A stretch of DNA of 14,460 nt from Lentisphaeria bacterium UBA1791 (GTDB lineage: Bacteria; Verrucomicrobiota; Lentisphaeria; Victivallales; Victivallaceae). Shown piece by piece: positions 7,221 through 14,460 of this stretch. The stretch lies in NCBI GenBank assembly GCA_002314455.1, contig DCFZ01000050.1, positions 1 through 14,460 on the forward strand, in the 5' to 3' direction. A program made the translations under genes and the position numbers. The notes below the pieces were generated by a model. The model was given only the letters and a program-made list of their open reading frames with translations. It was not told the DNA's origin and did no database searches. Each line of letters begins with the position of its first letter. Position 1 is the stretch's first letter.

Positions 7221-8758
7221 GCAGCATCCGTTCCGGAGCAGTGACCGGCGTCGCCGGTTCCGTCGTCGAGATCGAAGCCAATCAGACTTCCGGCGGCAAT
7301 TTCGGCCGCGGCGAATCAATGGTGGCGATCGTCGGCTTGCCTGATCTGGCGGTCAAGGAAAGCCGCGACCGCGTCTTTTCCGCTTTTGTCAACCGCGGAT
7401 TTCTGGTGCCGCGCGGTTTCGTCGTCGTCAATTTGGCGCCCGCCGACCTCAAAAAGGAGGGGGCGGCATTCGACCTCGGCATCGCGCTGGCGATCCTCGG
7501 GGCGACCGACGCATTGCCGAAAGAGAGGATCAACCGCTTCGGGGCAATCGGGGAACTGGCGCTCGACGGCACGCTCCGCCCGGTGCGCGGCGCGCTCCCG
7601 ATCGCCGACGCCTTGGCGCGCGAGGGCAGGATCGACGCATTGATCGTCCCGCAGGAAAACGCCGCCGAAGCCGCCCTCGGCGCCGGGGAAAATTTAAAGG
7701 TTTTCGGCGTCCGCGACCTGGCGGAAGCCGCCGACGTCGTCGCCGGCAAAGGAGAATTTGCCCCCGCCGTCGCGTCGGTCGAAGACTTCCGCCCGTTCAG
7801 CGCCGGTCAACCCGACCTCGCCGACGTCAAGGGGCAACTCCTCGCCAAGCGGGCGCTTGAGATCGCCGCGGCGGGGGGACACAATCTGCTGATGTTCGGC
7901 CCGCCCGGCACCGGCAAGACGATGCTCGCGTTGCGGCTTTCGGGAATCCTGCCGCCGATGACGCGCGAGGAAACGCTGGAAACCAGCCGCATCCACAGCG
8001 TGCTCGGTATGCTTTCAAGCGGTAAACCGATCGTCTGCGACCGCCCCTTCCGCGCGCCGCATCACACGATTTCGGACGCCGGCTTGATCGGCGGCGGCCA
8101 CGATCCGCGCCCCGGCGAGATCAGCCTCGCGCACAACGGCGTGCTCTTTCTCGACGAACTGCCGGAATTCAAGCGCAACGTGCTGGAAGTGTTGCGTCAG
8201 CCTCTGGAATGCGGCGAGATCACCGTTTCGCGGGCGGCGGGCAGCTGCCTCTTTCCGGCGCGTTTCATCCTCTGCGCGGCGATGAATCCATGTCCTTGCG
8301 GCAGAGGTGATTACGCACTCGGGTGCAAGTGTACCGTCGAGGAAAAACGGCGTTATCTCAAAAAGATTTCGGGCCCGCTGCTCGACCGCATCGACCTCAA
8401 AGTGCCGGTGCGGCAGTTGAACGAAAATGAACTGGTTTCCGCGCCGAAAGGGGAATCGAGTGCGGCGGTGCGAATGCGCGTCATCGCGGCGAGAGCGCGG
8501 CAGAAAGCGCGTTTCGGCGACGGCAAAGAGGTGACCAATTCGCGCTTGACGGGCAAATATCTACAGGAATTTTGCGCGCTCGACGCGGCGGGCAACAAAC
8601 TTTTGCGTCAGGCGGTGACGGGATTCAACTTGAGTCCGCGCTCCTACGACCGGATCTTGCGGACGGCGCGCACGATCGCCGACCTCGCCGGCTGCGACCA
8701 AATCGGCGAAGCGCATCTTTCGGAAGCGATCATCTACAACCGCAACGATTTTTCGTAA
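7214..8758 (+). CDS. comM: YifB/ComM family Mg-chelatase-like AAA+ ATPase
   Basis: 514 residues, close to the usual 500-510. Domain order is an N-terminal ChlI/Lon-protease-like domain (about 20-140), the Mg-chelatase AAA+ core with Walker A GPPGTGKT (229-236), FRAPHHTISDAGLIGGG (279-295) and Walker B LFLDELPEF (311-319), a cysteine cluster NPCPCG...CKC (358-373), GPLLDRIDL (387-395), and a C-terminal helical domain. In Haemophilus and Vibrio, ComM is a hexameric helicase that drives branch migration of incoming DNA during natural transformation; it is widespread outside competent species too. The ATG overlaps the upstream stop (ATGGTAA), with GAGG five bases before it. It is the last gene of the tsaC operon. 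The pseudopilin operon follows but has its own promoter. Confidence 0.92.
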   Translation: MVSSIRSGAVTGVAGSVVEIEANQTSGGNFGRGESMVAIVGLPDLAVKESRDRVFSAFVNRGFLVPRGFVVVNLAPADLKKEGAAFDLGIALAILGATDALPKERINRFGAIGELALDGTLRPVRGALPIADALAREGRIDALIVPQENAAEAALGAGENLKVFGVRDLAEAADVVAGKGEFAPAVASVEDFRPFSAGQPDLADVKGQLLAKRALEIAAAGGHNLLMFGPPGTGKTMLALRLSGILPPMTREETLETSRIHSVLGMLSSGKPIVCDRPFRAPHHTISDAGLIGGGHDPRPGEISLAHNGVLFLDELPEFKRNVLEVLRQPLECGEITVSRAAGSCLFPARFILCAAMNPCPCGRGDYALGCKCTVEEKRRYLKKISGPLLDRIDLKVPVRQLNENELVSAPKGESSAAVRMRVIAARARQKARFGDGKEVTNSRLTGKYLQEFCALDAAGNKLLRQAVTGFNLSPRSYDRILRTARTIADLAGCDQIGEAHLSEAIIYNRNDFS

Positions 8759-8801
8759 ACGCAAAAACAGGGGTTAAGTGATAACTTTTCCTTTTTTTCG
8801 G

Positions 8802-8830
8802 TTGACTTTTTGACAACGGCGGGCTATAAT
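8802..8830 (+). promoter_or_regulatory. Strong sigma-70-type promoter of the pseudopilin operon
   Basis: TTGACT (8802-8807, 5/6) and TATAAT (8825-8830, 6/6) are 17 bases apart, the best promoter match in the window. Transcription would start near 8837, leaving a leader of about 23 bases with AAAGGG six bases before the first ATG. A second TTGACA at 8810-8815 is only 9 bases from the -10 and cannot pair with it. Confidence 0.8.
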
Positions 8831-8859
8831 AGAAAAAAGCTATTTGCAAAGGGTATTTT

Positions 8860-9582
8860 ATGACGCTGAAAAAACGGCATTTCACGTTGATCGAACTCCT
8901 CGTCGTCATGGGGTTGATCAGCTTGTTGGTCGCGCTGATCGTACCGGCGTTTCTCGGGCTTTCCAAGGGCAATGCGACTCCTGCCGCCGCCGAGCAGATC
9001 AAACGCCAGATCGAAGAAGCGCAAGCGCTCGCCATCGCCAATCACTGTTACGTCGGGCTGATCGTTCCAAACGGCACCGGCAAGTATTACGGCAGCAATT
9101 TCACCGGCGAAGACGACGCGCCGGATTTCAACCAAAACAGCAAGGACGGCTACTACCTCGCCAGCACCCGTCCGGCATTGCTGATCAAAGACGGTTCCAC
9201 GTTCTACTTCGACAAGTGGGCGCCCAATTCCGCGTGGAGCAAACCGATTGAAAACGCCCGCATCGTCAAGATCGCGCAGACGCAAAGCACACTCTATTCC
9301 GGTGACCAGCTTTCGGGCGCGGCGACGAGCACCACGAGTTCGCTGGGAAGCAGCGTTGCCGCCTTTAAGAGCGTCAAGACGGGAAAGGGCAATTTCGGCC
9401 CCTGCGCCATCGTTTTTTCGCCCGAGGGCGGACTCTGCTCCACCCGCGACTTCTACCTCGCCGTCGCCGGATGCTCTGTCGAGGGCACGACGATCAAGCA
9501 AAACAGTGACACCGACTTCATCGTTTTGCACATCAACCGGATGAACGGCAGAGTCTCCTACTTCACGAAAGATGGGAAATAA
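8860..9582 (+). CDS. Pseudopilin, GspH-like (Verru_Chthon cassette protein D type)
   Basis: 240 residues. It has a short basic leader, MTLKKRH, then the class III prepilin segment FTLIELLVVMGLISLLVAL with the conserved Glu at mature position 5 (E12). The helix continues through AEQIKRQIEEAQALAIAN into a C-terminal globular domain, as in GspH/FimT minor pseudopilins. Residue -1 of the cleavage site is His7 rather than Gly. The protein would sit in the inner membrane and be assembled into a pseudopilus. The AAAGGG ribosome site and strong promoter define it as first gene of the operon. Size and position match family D of the four-gene cassette known from Verrucomicrobium and Chthoniobacter. The family name is recalled, not searched. 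Confidence 0.85.
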   Translation: MTLKKRHFTLIELLVVMGLISLLVALIVPAFLGLSKGNATPAAAEQIKRQIEEAQALAIANHCYVGLIVPNGTGKYYGSNFTGEDDAPDFNQNSKDGYYLASTRPALLIKDGSTFYFDKWAPNSAWSKPIENARIVKIAQTQSTLYSGDQLSGAATSTTSSLGSSVAAFKSVKTGKGNFGPCAIVFSPEGGLCSTRDFYLAVAGCSVEGTTIKQNSDTDFIVLHINRMNGRVSYFTKDGK

Positions 9583-9588
9583 GTGAAA

Positions 9589-10191
9589 ATGAAACGCACC
9601 AAACATAGTTTCAACATGATCGAAGTGGCGTTGGCGCTCCTCGTGATCTCGCTGGGGCTGGCGACGATTTTGACGCTTTTCCCCTCGGGCTTGAAAGCGT
9701 TGCGCGAATCCGAAGCTTCCGCCGATTCCGCCGAGGCCGCCGAATACTTTTACAGCTATATGCAGACGCTTTCGTCCAAAGAGCTCAAGACCGTCAGTTC
9801 GCCGGTGGACACCGCCGTCACCGCGACGGCAAGCGACCTCAGCCGCATCACCGAAAGCGGCAATGTCTACGTCTACCGCAAAACCAGCGAGGTCGACGGC
9901 AAATACGTCGAGGAATTCAGTTGCGTGATTCAGGTTTTCGACGCCAAGCAGGGGACTTCCGCCACGAATGCAAACAGTACATTCGCCTACTTCCCGTCCA
10001 ATTCAGGCACGACGGTCGAGTTGCCCGGCACGCGCACGAATAACATCGAATGCAAATTTCAGGATCAAAGCAGTGCGTCGAATGCGAGTTTCCACGCGTA
10101 TGACGTCGAGGTGAGTTATCCCGCCAACGTCACCCGCGACCGCCGGACGAAACGGGTTTACCGGATGGTTTTACTGAATACGGAAAACTGA
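9589..10191 (+). CDS. Pseudopilin, GspI/PilV-like (Verru_Chthon cassette protein B type)
   Basis: 200 residues from the ATG; a GTG at 9583, directly after the previous stop, is an equally possible start adding Met-Lys. The hydrophobic segment SFNMIEVALALLVISLG has Glu at mature position 5 (E12) and Ser at -1. It is followed by LFPSGLKALRESEASADSAE, matching the LLPxGL plus helix pattern I recall for cassette protein B. The remainder is a Ser/Thr-rich globular region ending in KRVYRMVLLN. In type II secretion GspI starts the tip complex by binding GspJ and GspK; the same role is inferred here from gene order. It follows the H-like gene by six bases, inside one operon. Confidence 0.82.
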   Translation: MKRTKHSFNMIEVALALLVISLGLATILTLFPSGLKALRESEASADSAEAAEYFYSYMQTLSSKELKTVSSPVDTAVTATASDLSRITESGNVYVYRKTSEVDGKYVEEFSCVIQVFDAKQGTSATNANSTFAYFPSNSGTTVELPGTRTNNIECKFQDQSSASNASFHAYDVEVSYPANVTRDRRTKRVYRMVLLNTEN

Positions 10192-10194
10192 ACC

Positions 10195-11085
10195 ATGAAA
10201 AAAACGATGCAAAAATTCTACCGTCGCCAACACTTTACGCTGGTCGAACTGATCGTTTCCATGGCGCTCTTTGCACTCTTGAGCATGATGGTGGTGCAAC
10301 TTTTCAGCGCGTCGCAGAAAGTCTGGGTTTCCAGCAATCAGAAAACGGCGGTCTCCACCGAGGGACGCTCGGCGCTGAACGTGATCGCCCAGATGCTCGG
10401 CAATGTTTCCGCCGCGCCGGAAATTCACGCGCAGACTTCCAGTTCCGACAGCACCGATACGATCTACAAAGGCGGCAACGACTATCTTGAATTGGATCAA
10501 AAAGGCGTCGACGGCACCAGCCGGCTCTACTTCGCGACCCGGAGCCATCAGCCGGGCATCAAGGATGATACGTCGAGCGTCGCCGTCTGCTTCGTCGGAT
10601 TTCAGGTCGTCGAGATCAAGGATTCGGCGGATCCCGATTACGGCCGCAACGTTTTGGTGATGTCCGTCAAGACCGACACCGGCGGGGGGGCATTTCCCGA
10701 TCAATTCCCGCAGAGCGATGACAAGATCCGTCCGGCGCTGGATCTCAACACGACCACATACGACGACACGGGCACCAACAAGATCAACCGGCTCGCGACG
10801 TGCGTCGTCGATTTCAAGGCGTGGATCTGCTACGGCAAGGACGACATCGTTCACAAGCGCGACAACACTTCAAACGCCAAACGGGAATTCGATACCGAAG
10901 ACGATTATCCGTGCGCGGTCGAGGTGGTGTTGACGCTGATGGATCCCGTGCACTATGAATTGTATGCCAAAGCCAGCGGCAGCGAAAAAAGTTTGCTGCT
11001 CGCGCAGCACGGGCGCACGTTCCGCAGGATCGCCTGGATCGGCAATGATCGCCGGACCGATGATTACGATGAATATAACCAATAG
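10195..11085 (+). CDS. Pseudopilin, GspJ-like (Verru_Chthon cassette protein C type)
   Basis: 296 residues, longer than the usual 200 for GspJ. The leader MKKTMQKFYRRQH is basic, and the prepilin segment FTLVELIVSMALFALLSMM has Glu at mature position 5 (E18) with His at -1. The helix runs on through FSASQKVWVSSNQ and GRSALNVIAQML, the pattern of GspJ and cassette protein C. The C-terminal domain includes RLYFATRSHQ and a final acidic, Tyr-rich tail. The ATG lies three bases after the previous stop, with GGAA nine bases upstream, so coupling is likely. It would pair with the I-like and K-like proteins at the tip of a pseudopilus. Function beyond that is not visible. Confidence 0.83.
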   Translation: MKKTMQKFYRRQHFTLVELIVSMALFALLSMMVVQLFSASQKVWVSSNQKTAVSTEGRSALNVIAQMLGNVSAAPEIHAQTSSSDSTDTIYKGGNDYLELDQKGVDGTSRLYFATRSHQPGIKDDTSSVAVCFVGFQVVEIKDSADPDYGRNVLVMSVKTDTGGGAFPDQFPQSDDKIRPALDLNTTTYDDTGTNKINRLATCVVDFKAWICYGKDDIVHKRDNTSNAKREFDTEDDYPCAVEVVLTLMDPVHYELYAKASGSEKSLLLAQHGRTFRRIAWIGNDRRTDDYDEYNQ

Positions 11086-11099
11086 CGGATCATTATTCT

Positions 11100-14000
11100 A
11101 TGCAAAAAAACACTTCCTTTTATCGCAATTCGCCGCAGGATCGCGGCGTCGCGTTGCTTTTTGCACTGGGCATTCTGGCGGCGTTGATGCTGTTGGGGAT
11201 CGCCTTTATGGGCAGTTCTCTTTTCTCGCGCCGGATCTCGGAAAACCGCAACAACGCCACTGACGCGACGACCCTCGCCCGTTCGACGGCGAACCTCGTC
11301 GCGGCGGCGGTCGAAAACTACCGCAACGCCATCGCCAATCTGCCCGAAGCGCCGTCCGATTACCGCATGGTCTTTTCCGTCGGCGATCTGGGAAAACACG
11401 ACAAACACGACGAATACGGGGAATTTCTGCGCGGATACTCCATCGATTCGATTGCGAACCGCATCTTTTCCAAGCTGGACGTTTCGCACCGCACCAGCTA
11501 TCACGGCAACGACAGCGGCGCCCAGTGGGTCTATGTGCGGACGCGGGACGACGACAGCGCCAACGGCAGAATCATCGGCCGCTACGCCTTTCAGGTGTTG
11601 CCGGCGATGGGCTACGGCAGAATCAATCTGGGGCGCACGCTCCGCGGCAAATGCGAAAAAATGCCGACGGAACCGGGGTCGCCGGTCGAATCCGAGACCA
11701 AGCCGCAGACCTACAACGTTACGCCGCACGACGCCCGCTGGGGATGGACGACTGCCGAATTGAATTTCGATCCGTGCTCCAACCTCAAGGTGCTCGACTT
11801 CCCGACCGGCGAGGAGGAATTCATCCCGGCGCGCCTCGAAGATCTCTATGCGGCAGGCATCATCTTTTCCAACAACAAACAGGTCAAAACCAGCAAGGTC
11901 GGCCGCGCCTGGATGGCGGCGACCTTTATCGAAGGCAACAACCCCGGTTTCCGCGAAGCCGCGCCGGGCAACCACCTGCGCTTCAATCTGGCGCCGGTGA
12001 AAACCTCCAGCGGCGGCGACGCGTGGTACAGCCGCTTTTCCGGCGGCAAAGCCATTGCCAACAAAGATCAGTTGCTCGAAGAACTGACCGAACAAGTCGA
12101 ATGGGAATCGGCGGTTTTCGACTATTCGACCGTGCTTTTCCGCGGATTGCCGTTTTTGCGTTACATCGGCGACAGCAGCGCCTCCTTTGGTTCGCTTTCC
12201 GACCTCCGCCACCAGATCGCCGCCAACTTAAACGACTACTGCGACGAAGATTCGATCCCGACGTCGGACAAGACGGATGCGTGGGCTCCCGGCAACGCCC
12301 CCAGCTACACCGGCAATGAAAAAACGCTCTACATCAACGAATTGATGCTGGGCGGTATGTTGAATTTCCGCCGCGACGCCGCCGAATTGACGCTTTCCTC
12401 GACCGATTCCGAACTCGGGCTTTGCGTCGAGTTGATCGCCGTCTACGATGAACTTACCAGCAACGGCTACAAACTCAAAAGCGAAGTCACCGGAAGCTCC
12501 GAAGTCGTCGTGCTCCCGACGCTCACCGTGCCAAGCTATACTTATTCGGTCAAAGAACCCGAACAGGCGGAGCCGGTGGCAAAAAGCGGTTCCAATTACG
12601 TTTGCGATTCGCTTTCCAGTCAGGATCTCGACAGTTGCGACGGCGGCGCCGCCAAACCGGTGCAGGAAATCACATGGATCGGCGCCGCCGGCGACACGGA
12701 TGTTTCGTTTGACAATCTTCAAAATGGCTACGCCGTCGGCGCGAAACAGACAAGCCGGCTCAATGCAGATACCAGATGGAACTATTCCGGCGACGGCGTC
12801 AAAGAGGCGGTCCTGAAAAAACTTGAAGAGAAATTGCAAGCCGATAACAACGGCAAAAGCGTCAGCGACGTCAAGATCACTTCGCCCTTGCAACTGACCA
12901 GCGTCAGAGTCAAACTCCAAAAGGTCAGAATCACGCTGGGCAGCGAGGGCATTGCGCTCCTCAACGGCACGGAAAACGCCGACTATGTGCGGACGCAACC
13001 GATCGAAGTGGACGAAAGCACCGAAACAGCCTTCACGCCGAGCACGTTTGCCTACAGTTTTATGATCGGCGGTATGGAAGCGAAAGATCCGCGTCAGAAT
13101 TTGAATGTCAGCGGCAATGCAAGCGACCGCAAACGCGGTACGACGGGCAATTCCTGGCTGAAGTCAGACTGGGTCTGGGATCCCATCCTCGTAACGCTTC
13201 ACGACGGCTCCCAAATGCCCTCTGCCGCGCACGCTTCGCTCTCGGGCAACGTCGGGACTCCGGGCAACGCCGGAAGTCTGGTCTCCACGCTGGCAAATCT
13301 GACGGGCAGCGTGAACAGCGAAGCGTCGCCTTCCGGTACAATCTCCTCCGACCGCGACAAGGAAACCGTCAATGATCCGGCGTGGCGCGGCGATACGAAA
13401 AACGATCACATTTCGACCGCGGTCATCCGCAACGCCCCGATGCTCAGTCCGTGGGAACTCGGTTTCATCCACCGCGGCGTGCAATTCCAGACCATCAATC
13501 TGAAAGGAGCCGCTGATTCGCCCGATGACATCCCCAACGGTTGGACCGGTAACGGCACCAACTATTCGGAAGGCGACGGCGGCATTCTCGACTGGATTCA
13601 GATGACCGACGCCAATTACAGCGACGGCAAAATCAATCTCAATCAGTTCGGCAAAGAAAGAACAACAGGCGGATTGACCGACAACCGCAACCAGGTCCGC
13701 TATCTGACGATGGGCGACAACACGGTTTTTGACGCCGACAAGGAAAGCCTTTGGGCAACTCTCGATAAGGAACTTTTGACCGCGCTTTTTGCCAACCTTT
13801 CCTATGACGACGCAAGTACATTCGTCAAAACAGGAAATTTGAGCGGCATCAAGCTCACTGCCGCGCAGGCGGAAAGCATCGCATCCACGCTGTACGATTC
13901 CTTGCATCAGGAAATCGGCATCAATAAATTGCTGGAAGTGCGTTCCGAAGTGCTTGAGATTATGGATTGGAGCACACTCAACACCGTGGAACAAACAACG

Positions 14001-14333
14001 GATGCCGCCCAGGAGGAAATCATCGGACGCACCATCAATCTGCTGACGGCAAAAGCAGAAGCCCCCACCGTTTTCCGCGCCGTCGTCGTCGCCCAGTCAA
14101 TCAAAGACCTCGGCGGCAACGGCGGCAAGATCCAAGTGCTTTCCTCCGATCACCCCAAAGAAGATATGGACGATGCCGAAATCGGCAGCTTTGACGGCAA
14201 ATTCGGCAAAAGCGATCCCCGCGACAATGTTCACTATGACATTATTTCCGGCGAAGCAAAACTTCTCGTCACCTACGAGTGGAACCCCGCAACCGGCAAA
14301 GTTATCGTACGCGACATCGAAACGATCGAGTAA
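11100..14333 (+). CDS. Giant GspK-like tip pseudopilin (Verru_Chthon cassette protein A type)
   Basis: 1077 residues, against about 300-330 for ordinary GspK. The N-terminus QDRGVALLFALGILAALMLLG has Gly16 at -1 and no Glu at mature position 5, exactly as in GspK. GRINLG near residue 173 resembles the GspK segment after the helix. A long central region, including a Ser/Gly/Thr-rich stretch near 690-760, has no domain I recognise. Near 777-850 come NAPMLSPWELGFIHRG, ILDWIQMTD and DGKINLNQFG, the ELG-x-hRG / LLD / G-x-NLN pattern recalled for cassette protein A. The tail is VTYEWNPATGKV. It likely caps the pseudopilus and exposes a very large head in the periplasm or beyond. The ribosome site is weak (GCGGA). 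It is last gene of the operon, followed after 12 bases by the right repeat. Confidence 0.85.
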   Translation: MQKNTSFYRNSPQDRGVALLFALGILAALMLLGIAFMGSSLFSRRISENRNNATDATTLARSTANLVAAAVENYRNAIANLPEAPSDYRMVFSVGDLGKHDKHDEYGEFLRGYSIDSIANRIFSKLDVSHRTSYHGNDSGAQWVYVRTRDDDSANGRIIGRYAFQVLPAMGYGRINLGRTLRGKCEKMPTEPGSPVESETKPQTYNVTPHDARWGWTTAELNFDPCSNLKVLDFPTGEEEFIPARLEDLYAAGIIFSNNKQVKTSKVGRAWMAATFIEGNNPGFREAAPGNHLRFNLAPVKTSSGGDAWYSRFSGGKAIANKDQLLEELTEQVEWESAVFDYSTVLFRGLPFLRYIGDSSASFGSLSDLRHQIAANLNDYCDEDSIPTSDKTDAWAPGNAPSYTGNEKTLYINELMLGGMLNFRRDAAELTLSSTDSELGLCVELIAVYDELTSNGYKLKSEVTGSSEVVVLPTLTVPSYTYSVKEPEQAEPVAKSGSNYVCDSLSSQDLDSCDGGAAKPVQEITWIGAAGDTDVSFDNLQNGYAVGAKQTSRLNADTRWNYSGDGVKEAVLKKLEEKLQADNNGKSVSDVKITSPLQLTSVRVKLQKVRITLGSEGIALLNGTENADYVRTQPIEVDESTETAFTPSTFAYSFMIGGMEAKDPRQNLNVSGNASDRKRGTTGNSWLKSDWVWDPILVTLHDGSQMPSAAHASLSGNVGTPGNAGSLVSTLANLTGSVNSEASPSGTISSDRDKETVNDPAWRGDTKNDHISTAVIRNAPMLSPWELGFIHRGVQFQTINLKGAADSPDDIPNGWTGNGTNYSEGDGGILDWIQMTDANYSDGKINLNQFGKERTTGGLTDNRNQVRYLTMGDNTVFDADKESLWATLDKELLTALFANLSYDDASTFVKTGNLSGIKLTAAQAESIASTLYDSLHQEIGINKLLEVRSEVLEIMDWSTLNTVEQTTDAAQEEIIGRTINLLTAKAEAPTVFRAVVVAQSIKDLGGNGGKIQVLSSDHPKEDMDDAEIGSFDGKFGKSDPRDNVHYDIISGEAKLLVTYEWNPATGKVIVRDIETIE

Positions 14334-14363
14334 CGACAATTAAAATAATGGTGCGCAAGCACC

Positions 14364-14385
14364 TATAAAACCCCGCACAAGCGGG
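14364..14385 (-). terminator. Possible terminator inside the right repeat, minus strand
   Basis: Read on the minus strand the stem CCCGC-TTGT-GCGGG is followed by GTTTTATA. It mirrors the left-copy signal and could stop transcripts entering the window from the right. The T run is short and the case is weak outside the context of the repeat. Confidence 0.35.
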
Positions 14386-14399
14386 CGCCTGGGGTGAGC

Positions 14400-14427
14400 G
14401 CGAGAGGGGCGGCGTGAGCCCTCTCGC
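14400..14427 (+). other. Perfect 9-bp hairpin specific to the right repeat
   Basis: GCGAGAGGG (14400-14408) pairs without mismatch with CCCTCTCGC (14419-14427) across a 10-base loop, GCGGCGTGAG. It lies within the 43 bases absent from the left copy, so it behaves as an insertable or deletable module of the repeat. Confidence 0.75.
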
Positions 14428-14460
14428 AGGACTGACGTTTGATCGCGGTCAATACGTCAC

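Larger units (their letters stand above)
14346..14460 (+). repeat. Right copy of the hairpin-rich inverted repeat
   Basis: It starts 13 bases after the stop of the GspK-like gene and reads in the gene's direction. Hairpins visible in order are GGTGC-GCAA-GCACC (14350-14363), CCCGC-ACAA-GCGGG (14372-14385), GCGAGAGGG-N10-CCCTCTCGC (14400-14427), and TGACGTTTGA-TCGCGG-TCAATACGTCA (14433-14459, one bulged T). Blocks 14346-14396 and 14440-14458 match the left copy in inverse orientation; 14397-14439 is extra. It runs to the window edge. No T run follows the hairpins on this strand. Confidence 0.85.

Noticed and set aside
8773..8798. Intrinsic terminator after comM (AAGT-GATA-ACTT followed by a T run)
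   Set aside because: The stem is only four base pairs and AT-rich; the T run is suggestive but the hairpin is too weak to call.
8810..8830. TTGACA at 8810 as the -35 of the pseudopilin promoter
   Set aside because: Only 9 bases separate it from TATAAT; TTGACT at 8802 has the correct 17-base spacing.
1..14460. A 14-kb composite transposon or genomic island bounded by terminal inverted repeats
   Set aside because: There is no transposase, integrase or target duplication, and the contents are housekeeping genes. The inverted orientation follows from each repeat sitting downstream of an outward-facing gene.
14346..14460. Integron attC site or CRISPR repeat
   Set aside because: No GTTRRRY core pairs, no integrase, and only one unit at each end without spacers.

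Overview
The window reads as chromosomal DNA from a free-living or gut-associated bacterium of the PVC superphylum, most likely Lentisphaerota (Victivallales-like) or a relative in Verrucomicrobiota. The phylum is an inference. It rests on the four-gene pseudopilin cassette at 8860-14333, whose members and order match the 'Verru_Chthon cassette' families; on pilin leaders lacking the usual Gly before FTLIE; and on an exported GH42-like protein of a type common in Victivallis-like genomes. The coding DNA is GC-rich with strong third-position bias, which produces very long but meaningless antisense ORFs. I see no tRNA, rRNA, CRISPR array, transposase or phage gene, and no gene-free stretch over 300 bases.

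Layout. A control region at 4522-4696 splits the left part. Leftward from it run thrC (threonine synthase) and an overlapping HAD-IIA phosphatase gene. After a 105-bp gap with its own possible promoter comes a gene for an exported TIM-barrel glycoside-hydrolase-like protein. Rightward runs a tightly packed five-gene operon: tsaC (threonylcarbamoyl-AMP synthase), acpS (holo-ACP synthase), rsmD (16S rRNA m2G966 methyltransferase), a Kdo/WaaP-type kinase-like gene, and comM/yifB (AAA+ Mg-chelatase-like ATPase). Each junction overlaps or abuts, so translational coupling is likely. The product of thrC, L-threonine, is a substrate of TsaC. The shared region carries an exact 11-bp direct repeat that overlaps the thrC promoter.

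After comM a near-consensus sigma-70 promoter (TTGACT-N17-TATAAT, 8802-8830) starts a second rightward operon of four genes, equivalent in order to gspH-gspI-gspJ-gspK. They encode three pseudopilin-like proteins and one 1077-residue GspK-like protein, about three times the usual GspK length. This would build the tip of a pseudopilus-like fibre. No major pilin, ATPase, secretin or prepilin peptidase is present here. The cassette's function is, to my knowledge, unknown.

Both ends of the window carry the same structured repeat in inverted orientation (about 1-66 and 14346-14460). Each copy lies just after the stop codon of the outermost gene and reads in that gene's direction. It is made of short GC hairpins; all differences between copies lie in loops or linkers, and the right copy holds 43 extra bases that include a perfect 9-bp hairpin. 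It looks like an interspersed, RNA-folding intergenic repeat. Its place at both ends also suggests that the contig broke in a multicopy sequence.
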